Shown here one piece after another: positions 59,350 to 64,000 of a stretch of DNA of 64,000 nt (its first letter is position 1; the number at the start of each line of letters is the position of its first letter). Source of the stretch: Actinomadura syzygii (GTDB lineage: Bacteria; Actinomycetota; Actinomycetes; Streptosporangiales; Streptosporangiaceae). Below the pieces are notes generated by a model. It was not told the DNA's origin. It did not search any database and saw nothing but the letters and a program-made list of their open reading frames with translations. Location of the stretch: positions 83,285 through 147,284 of the forward strand of contig NZ_VSFF01000019.1 in assembly GCF_008085905.1 (NCBI RefSeq), written 5' to 3'. Made by a program: the position numbers and the translations under genes.

Positions 59350-60609
59350 TCACTGCTTGACCTGAGAGGGGCGGCCTTCGGGCCGCCCCTTTTGCGTTCC
59401 CGCGTCGGGCGGCGTCCGGTCGTGGCGGGGGAGGAGCAGCGGGGTCGCGAGCATGAGCGCCCCGGCGATTCCGAGCGCGGCGCGCGGGCTCGTCACCCCG
59501 GCCAGGACGCCCCAAAGCCCGGTCAGTACGGCGGTGGCGGCGTTGCCGGTGATCGTCCACGCGGAGAGCGTCCGGGCGACCCGGTCGTCCGCGGTCTGGG
59601 TGAGCCGGTACGTCACCGAGACGGGGTTGAACACCCCGATGCAGAGGATCAGCGCGAACTCGACGGCGACCACCAGCACGAGCCCCGCCACCCCCGGCCG
59701 GACGAAGACCAGCCCGATCGGCCAGCACACGCGGAGCGTCCCCGCGGCGAGCATGACCCGGTGCTCCCCGAACCGCGCGACGAGCCGCGGCGACAGCCGG
59801 GCGCCGACGAGGCCGCCGAGGCACGGGACGCCGAGCGCCAGCCCGTACTGCCACGGCGCGAACCCGAGGTCGCCGAGCATCAGCACCGCCAGCACCGGCG
59901 CCGTCGCCATGATCAGGCCGTTGACGAGGACCGTGTTGAGGAACAGCGGGCGCAGCACCGGATGGGCCAGGATGTGCCGCCACCCTTCGAGCAGGCCGCC
60001 CGCCCGCGCCCGCTCCGTCCGGACGGGGCGCGGCTCGTTCCCGCCGATCGCGCGTATCGCGCCCGCCGACAGCAGGTAGCTGGCCGCGTCGGCCACGACG
60101 GTCGTGACCGGGCCGAACAGTCCGATCGCGGCCCCGCCGAGCGGTGGTCCGAGGACGGTCGTCGTCCAGGTCGTCGACTCGAACCGCCCGTTCGCGACGA
60201 GCAGGTCGCCGGGCGCGACGAGCGACTTCAGCGCCGCTCCGCTCGCCGACCGGAACGCGATCCCCGCCGCCGCGACGATGATCGACACGACCAGGAGCTG
60301 GACGAACCCGAGCCGTCCGAACGCGTACGCGACGGGCACACTCAGCATCGCCGCGAACCGGACCAGGTCCATCGCGATCATCACGGGACGCTTGCGGCGG
60401 AACTCCACCCACGGGCCGAGCGGCACCGCGACCAGCGCGCCCACCGCGAGCCCCGCCGCCGCCAGCGCCGACACCTGTGCGGGCCCGACGTGCAGCACCA
60501 GGACCGCGATCAGCGGGAACGCGTCGTGCGCGAGCCGCGTGCCGGTCGCGCTCACCGCGAACGAGACCCACAGCCACTCGAACGGCCGTCCCAGCGATCG
60601 TCTCGCCAT
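59350..60609 (-). CDS. MFS transporter
   Basis: 419 residues, about 12 helices of the MFS_3/EntS-like group (helix 1 LWVSFAVSATGTRLAHDAFPL, loop motif RLVARFGEHRVMLAAG). Exports small metabolites or siderophore-like compounds; specificity unknown. ATG 60609 begins the hydrophobic part; TTG/GTG starts up to 60714 are alternatives. Its 3' end contains the groEL terminator. Divergent from the LysR regulator, with an inverted repeat between them, so probably LysR-regulated. Confidence 0.85.
   Translation of the reverse strand: MARRSLGRPFEWLWVSFAVSATGTRLAHDAFPLIAVLVLHVGPAQVSALAAAGLAVGALVAVPLGPWVEFRRKRPVMIAMDLVRFAAMLSVPVAYAFGRLGFVQLLVVSIIVAAAGIAFRSASGAALKSLVAPGDLLVANGRFESTTWTTTVLGPPLGGAAIGLFGPVTTVVADAASYLLSAGAIRAIGGNEPRPVRTERARAGGLLEGWRHILAHPVLRPLFLNTVLVNGLIMATAPVLAVLMLGDLGFAPWQYGLALGVPCLGGLVGARLSPRLVARFGEHRVMLAAGTLRVCWPIGLVFVRPGVAGLVLVVAVEFALILCIGVFNPVSVTYRLTQTADDRVARTLSAWTITGNAATAVLTGLWGVLAGVTSPRAALGIAGALMLATPLLLPRHDRTPPDAGTQKGRPEGRPSQVKQ
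59367..59393 (+). terminator. groEL terminator, inside the convergent MFS gene
   Basis: AGGGGCGGCC (59367-59376), loop TTCG, GGCCGCCCCT (59381-59390), then TTT. It lies within the last codons of the convergent transporter gene. Confidence 0.9.
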
Positions 60610-60714
60610 GCCGCGCGCCCCCCGCCCGCCGTCCCGCCCGCCGTCTCGCTCGTCCACCGGAACAACCTCGGGTGGACCGGCGAGACCGTAGCGAGCGGCG
60701 AACACCGGGATCAA

Positions 60715-60751
60715 ACAACCGTCCGAATGTCCAGGTACAACGGGCGGTTGT
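60715..60751. promoter_or_regulatory. Candidate LysR-type operator between MFS and lysR
   Basis: ACAACCGTCC (60715-60724) and GGGCGGTTGT (60742-60751) form a 9-of-10 inverted repeat spaced by 17 bp, typical geometry for LysR recognition sites in divergent intervals. Confidence 0.5.
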
Positions 60752-60782
60752 CTGTCATGGCGCCGTCCTAGAGTCGGTCGGC

Positions 60783-61703
60783 GTGGACCTCAACGCCGTG
60801 CGCACCTTCGTCGCCGCCGCGGACGCGGGCCAGTTCCAGCAGGCCGCCGCCGAACTGTCGATCAGCCAGCAGGCGGTGTCCAAGCGCATCGCCGCCCTCG
60901 AGCGCGACCTCGGCGTTCACCTGTTCACCCGCACCCCGCGCGGCGCCCGGCTCACCATCGACGGCCAGGCTTTCCTGCCCCACGCGCGAGAACTTCTCGG
61001 CGCGGCGGAGAGGGCGGCCGCGTCCGTCCGGCCCGGCCGCCGCGCACTCCGCGTCGACGTGATCGGACGCGGCCTCGCCCCGGCCGCCCTCCTGCGCGAC
61101 TTCCACCGAACCCACCCCGACATCGCGCTCGACGTGGTGACGCTCTTCGACGCCGACACGGCGATCACCGCCGTCCATTCCGGGACGATCGACGCATCCT
61201 TCCGCGCCCTCACCAGGGAACTCCCCGCCGGTGTCGAGGCCGTCCGCGTCCTGGACGAGCCCATCCAGCTCCTCACCGGCCCGCGCCACCCGCTCGCCGC
61301 CGCCCGCACGGTCGCGCCCGCCGACCTCGCCGGACACCGCATCTGGATGCCCGGCATCATCACCGGCACGGAATGGGCCGCCTACTACGACGACCTCGCC
61401 GCCGCGTTCGGCCTGGCCATCGACCGCGTCGGCCCCGAGTTCGGCACCGAGCCGCTGCTGGACGTGGTCGCCGGGTCGCCGTCCCTAGCGACGTTCGTCG
61501 GCGACCAGACCCGCCTCCTCTGGCCGGACGCCTACGGGCTGCGGCGCATTCCCGTCCAGTCGCCGACCCCGGCCTATCCGCACTCCCTGATCTGGCGGGG
61601 CGACAACCCCCATCCGGCTTTGACCACCTTGCGCGCCCACCTGACGCGCCCTGGCCGATCCCGTCTCGCCGATACTTGGACGCCGCCCTGGGCAGCCCGG
61701 TGA
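60783..61703 (+). CDS. LysR-family transcriptional regulator
   Basis: 306 residues. Winged helix start LNAVRTFVAAADAGQFQQAAAEL and SISQQAVSKRIAALERDLGV, then the periplasmic-binding-like effector domain (residues 95-300) with DVIGRGLAPAALLRDFHRTH and the DPIQLLTGPRHPLA-like cofactor cleft region. GTG 60783 has TAGAGT about 7 nt upstream, so leaderless. Regulates itself and probably the divergent transporter. Effector unknown. Confidence 0.92.
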   Translation: MDLNAVRTFVAAADAGQFQQAAAELSISQQAVSKRIAALERDLGVHLFTRTPRGARLTIDGQAFLPHARELLGAAERAAASVRPGRRALRVDVIGRGLAPAALLRDFHRTHPDIALDVVTLFDADTAITAVHSGTIDASFRALTRELPAGVEAVRVLDEPIQLLTGPRHPLAAARTVAPADLAGHRIWMPGIITGTEWAAYYDDLAAAFGLAIDRVGPEFGTEPLLDVVAGSPSLATFVGDQTRLLWPDAYGLRRIPVQSPTPAYPHSLIWRGDNPHPALTTLRAHLTRPGRSRLADTWTPPWAAR

Positions 61704-62191
61704 CGTCGCCCCCGCACGGCCGCCCGGCCTCGCGTATCGGACGACCGCCCGCCGTCGCGGTATCGCATGGCCGATCACCCTCGCCGTATCGGCCGACCGT
61801 TCGCCGCAGCAGTATCGGACGGGCGCCCGCTGTCGCCGTATCGGACGGGCGCTCAGCGTTGCCGCAAGTCGGCGCGAATGGACGCGCGCTGGCCCGTGCT
61901 TACGAATTCGTCCGGCCACCGAGAGATCGACCGCGACCGGATCCGGGCCGGGCGATCCCACCTGATGGACACACGTCACTTTCCCCCATGCCATTCCAGA
62001 ATGGTGCATGCGCAGGTCAACGCGACCGCGAGCGTGAACGGCCGCCGTTCTCGGCCGTCGGGTCCTTCCCCTCCGGTGCGGGGCTTGGCAGGATCGCCGT
62101 TTGGCGGCGTAACGTAGCGAATCGCGTGGATCACGCTGGCAAGGTGACGACGAGGCGGCCCGCAGTCGCGGCCGATGAGGCAGGAGAACAC
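61704..62191. other. Intergenic region between lysR and LURP-one gene, repeats then nothing
   Basis: Contains the 26-bp array (61734-61863) and, after 61900, an AT-poor region with no plausible gene; only the promoter/RBS area of the next gene is expected near 62160-62191. Confidence 0.4.
61734..61863. repeat. 26-bp non-coding tandem repeats (five units)
   Basis: Five units start with GTATCG at 61734, 61760, 61786, 61812 and 61838, exactly 26 bp apart; typical unit GTATCGGACGGGCGCCCGCTGTCGCC. Because 26 is not a multiple of three, the array is not an in-frame coding repeat. Decays at both ends into GC-rich sequence. Confidence 0.85.
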
Positions 62192-62779
62192 GTGACGGAA
62201 GTGTTCGGCTCCCCGGTGCTCAGAGTGGAACAGCCCCGCAGGGGGCCGTTCGCCAAATCGCGGTACAAGGTTCTCGACGATGCCGGAACCGTCCTCGCCA
62301 TCGCGGCGCCCGCGGACAGCGAGGGGCACGTCGAGATGCGCAGCGTGGTCCCCGGCAAATCGAACCTCGACCCCCGCGCCGTCCTGCTGACCACACCGGA
62401 CGGCGAACCGCTCTACATCGTGGACAAACAGGCCGGACGCGAATACACGGAGATCCTCACACCGGACGGTGGTTCCTACGGCTCCTTCGTCACCGAAAGG
62501 GTCGGCCGCCGCTACGTCGTCTACGACGGCGAGGGAGCTCTGATCGGCAACGTCGGGGTGGACGTTCCGAGGACCAACTTCGAGGTGACCGACACCGCCG
62601 GGAACAAGGTCGCGCACGTCCGCAAGAAGTGGGCGGGCCTCGCCACCCACCTGCTGACGACGGCGGACAAGTACGCGGTGGAGATCTTCGATCCCGTCCG
62701 GGAACCATTGCGGACGATGGCTGTAATGACCGCCATCGTGATGGACATGAACCTCCACGAGTCCAAGGAGATCACCTGA
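62192..62779 (+). CDS. LURP-one-related/scramblase-like protein
   Basis: 195 residues. The beta-barrel-like core of LOR/phospholipid-scramblase folds is visible (LRVEQPRRGPFAKSRYKVLDD, EILTPDGGSYGSFVTERVGR and IFDPVREPLRTMAVMTAIVMDMNLHE, in parts). In plants LOR proteins act in defence; bacterial members have unknown membrane or stress roles. GTG 62192 has AGGAG at 6 nt and is clearly better than upstream codons. Followed 20 bp later by a small membrane protein gene. Confidence 0.7.
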   Translation: MTEVFGSPVLRVEQPRRGPFAKSRYKVLDDAGTVLAIAAPADSEGHVEMRSVVPGKSNLDPRAVLLTTPDGEPLYIVDKQAGREYTEILTPDGGSYGSFVTERVGRRYVVYDGEGALIGNVGVDVPRTNFEVTDTAGNKVAHVRKKWAGLATHLLTTADKYAVEIFDPVREPLRTMAVMTAIVMDMNLHESKEIT

Positions 62780-62798
62780 TCGGGGAGGTGGCCCGCGC

Positions 62799-63197
62799 AT
62801 GGGTCTTCACGGTCCGCGTGCCGCGAGGTACGTTCCGGTCGTGCAGGCCATGCCCGGGCGGTCGAACGGCTGGTGGATCTCGCCGGCCGTTCCGACGATC
62901 GCGAACTGCGCGCTGGCCGTCCTCTGGACCTTTTCCGCCCTCGGAGGCTGGGGCGACGCCGCCTTCTGCGGCGAGAACGAGAAGCGCGACGCGGGATGCG
63001 GCGAAGGCTTCGCCGACGCGGTACTCGTCTCCGCACCGATCGCGGCGCTCGCCGCGATCGTCGCCGTGGCCGCTTGGGGGATCCCGGGAGTCCGGCGCCG
63101 TCCAGACCGGTTGGACGCCGTTCTCACCGCCGCGGCCTTCGGTTGGGTCCTGGCCGAAGGCGTGCTGTTCATCGGCGGATATCTGGCCAAACCGTAG
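62799..63197 (+). CDS. Small membrane protein of unknown function
   Basis: 132 residues with three likely helices (ISPAVPTIANCALAVLWTFSALGG, VLVSAPIAALAAIVAVAAWGI, AVLTAAAFGWVLAEGVLFIGGYLA, quoted in parts); four cysteines in the loop FCGENEKRDAGCGEGF. ATG 62799 has GGGAGG at 10 nt and follows the previous gene by 20 bp; GTG 62841, with TACGTT 7 nt upstream, would shorten the N-terminus and is a leaderless alternative. Function unknown. Confidence 0.6.
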   Translation: MGLHGPRAARYVPVVQAMPGRSNGWWISPAVPTIANCALAVLWTFSALGGWGDAAFCGENEKRDAGCGEGFADAVLVSAPIAALAAIVAVAAWGIPGVRRRPDRLDAVLTAAAFGWVLAEGVLFIGGYLAKP

Positions 63198-63519
63198 CGG
63201 CCGCGCGCCGTTGTCAAAATGAGATATTGAGGGGCTCGCGAGCCGTTCGGCGGCGGGCAGGCAGGGGCAAACCCGGACAAAAGCCGAGGTAGGGCGATCG
63301 CAGAAGCGGCACCGGGCCTGGCGGCCGGGGCGTCCGCGCATGCCGAAGACGGGCGAGCCGGTTTGACGCGCGCATCTCGGCGGCATACAGTTCTCTTCGC
63401 CCCACAGGGATGCAGGACGCCGAAAGGTGGCCGGCCTGCGGGGAAACCCACCACCCTCGTCTCAGCCGACACGGCTTCGTCGTGTCTTGTGCGTCGTGGT
63501 GGATCGGAAAGGTTCGGTT

Positions 63520-63547
63520 TTGACAATCGGGCCGGATCTGATGAAAT
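63520..63547 (+). promoter_or_regulatory. rrn promoter P1
   Basis: TTGACA (63520-63525), 16-bp spacer GGGCCGGATC-type, TGAAAT (63542-63547). Confidence 0.75.
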
Positions 63548-63611
63548 GGTTCCACCGCCGGAACGAAACCGCGCAAGCGGGTTCGGATCGGCGTGCCAGA
63601 AAAGGGCGGAA

Positions 63612-63639
63612 TTGACAGTCCGCCCGGATCCGGTAAAGT
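63612..63639 (+). promoter_or_regulatory. rrn promoter P2
   Basis: TTGACA (63612-63617), 16-bp spacer with the same CCCGGATC core, TAAAGT (63634-63639), the usual actinobacterial rRNA promoter format. Confidence 0.85.
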
Positions 63640-63696
63640 AACACGAGTCGCCCCGGAAGCCGGAAAAGCGAAAGCCGATCCGACACGGTGGGTGTC

Positions 63697-63724
63697 CGTT
63701 TCTTGAGAACTCAACAGCGTGTTA
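63697..63724 (+). promoter_or_regulatory. boxA-like antitermination leader
   Basis: GTTTCTTGAGAACTCAACAGCGTG at 63699-63721 fits the actinobacterial rRNA leader consensus (TTCTTTGAAAACTCAATAG) that recruits Nus factors for antitermination. Confidence 0.75.
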
Positions 63725-63774
63725 AAAGCCAGTGCCTTTATACGGCCAGGCAGGGGACTTGTTCTCCTGGTTTG

Positions 63775-63806
63775 GCCACCCCGTAGCCACTCCTAGTTGG
63801 GGTGGC
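63775..63806 (+). other. Leader stem-loop, probable RNase III processing stem arm
   Basis: GCCACCCC (about 63775) pairs with GGGGTGGC (about 63799-63806) across CGTAGCCACTCCTAGTT, a local hairpin in the rRNA leader. Confidence 0.5.
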
Positions 63807-63919
63807 GGGGATTTCTTTGAGGCAATGCACGCCCCTCTACGAGGGGTCGTGTTCTTGCCGGGATTGTTTTCCGAAGGTTTGGCCGTGTGGAGTTCGCCCT
63901 TCGCATGGTCGTGTTGACC

Positions 63920-64000
63920 TTAATGGAGAGTTTGATCCTGGCTCAGGACGAACGCTGGCGGCGTGCTTAACACATGCAAGTCGAGCGGAAAGGCCCCTTC
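63920..64000 (+). rRNA. 16S rRNA, 5' end (partial)
   Basis: The conserved 5' sequence GAGTTTGATCCTGGCTCAGGACGAACGCTGGCGGCGTGCTTAACACATGCAAGTCGAGCGG is readable (shown here only in fragments: GAGTTTGATCCTGGCTCAG, GACGAACGCTGGCGGCGTGC, CACATGCAAGTCGAGCGG). Helix 6 starts to differ at the very end. The gene continues beyond the window; the mature 5' end is placed by alignment to E. coli position 8 at 63927. Confidence 0.97.

Larger units (their letters stand above)
63198..63919 (+). promoter_or_regulatory. rRNA operon promoter and leader region
   Basis: Contains two promoters with identical layout (63520-63547 and 63612-63639) and a boxA-like antitermination leader (63700-63720). Additional TTGTCA-AAATGAGATATTG at 63213-63233 is a weaker candidate. 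No protein-coding gene was seen. Confidence 0.75.

Noticed and set aside
61734..61863. 26-bp repeats considered as a CRISPR array
   Set aside because: Units are contiguous with no unique spacers, and no cas genes are present.

Overview
The window is very GC-rich DNA from a high-GC actinobacterium. Evidence is the SenX3-RegX3-PhoU set, an lpqE-like gene, carD-ispF, cysS-rlmB, PhoP-type 11-bp direct repeats, many leaderless GTG/ATG starts, a mycosin-type protease and doubled CIRCE sites before a lone groEL. Content and order suggest a Streptosporangiales member (Thermomonosporaceae/Actinomadura-like), but that placement is inference. No insertion sequence, prophage or CRISPR array was seen. The last 81 bases are the start of a 16S rRNA gene.

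Region 1 (1-10 kb): a truncated trpS with a Trp-codon leader peptide and attenuator; a MarR/drug-efflux/PPOX set; a BlaI/M56 pair; a two-component system whose regulator carries a huge repeat-rich linker; a GT87 mannosyltransferase; and a VapBC-like pair behind a perfect inverted-repeat operator. Region 2 (10-25 kb) is core: phoU diverges from senX3-regX3 over a PHO box, followed by an LpqE-like lipoprotein, carD-ispF, fumarylacetoacetase with an unknown partner, a DUF2637 protein, an alpha/beta hydrolase, cysS and rlmB. Region 3 (25-33 kb): an EamA transporter behind a 46-bp perfect palindrome, an ECF42 sigma operon (RibD-like, DGPF/YCII, ECF42), tRNA-Thr(TGT), then a lower-GC accessory stretch with a HAF-repeat protein, a phosphoesterase, an Ig-like secreted protein and a putative HExxxH peptidase.

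Region 4 (33-54 kb): truncated hemoglobin; an efflux pump and flavin oxidase diverging from a TetR regulator over three identical-format operators; a TerD-nuclease fusion; DUF485-acetate/solute symporter; an orphan mycosin with a very long tail; MarR and PadR regulators; otsB; a Ser/Thr kinase divergent from an ECF sigma factor; sulfotransferase; otsA. Region 5 (54-64 kb): a SAM-I riboswitch controls thrC and a MoaD/CysO-like sulfur carrier; two small proteins; CIRCE-controlled groEL; an MFS/LysR pair; a 26-bp tandem repeat array; a LURP-one-like protein; and twin rRNA promoters with a boxA leader before 16S rRNA.

Common themes are phosphate sensing (SenX3/RegX3/PhoU), branch-point control of threonine/methionine metabolism by SAM, trehalose synthesis split between otsB and otsA, and many repressor-transporter modules with readable operators. 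Intergenic GC-rich degenerate repeats built on a CCTGAGCGC-like word recur in at least three places.
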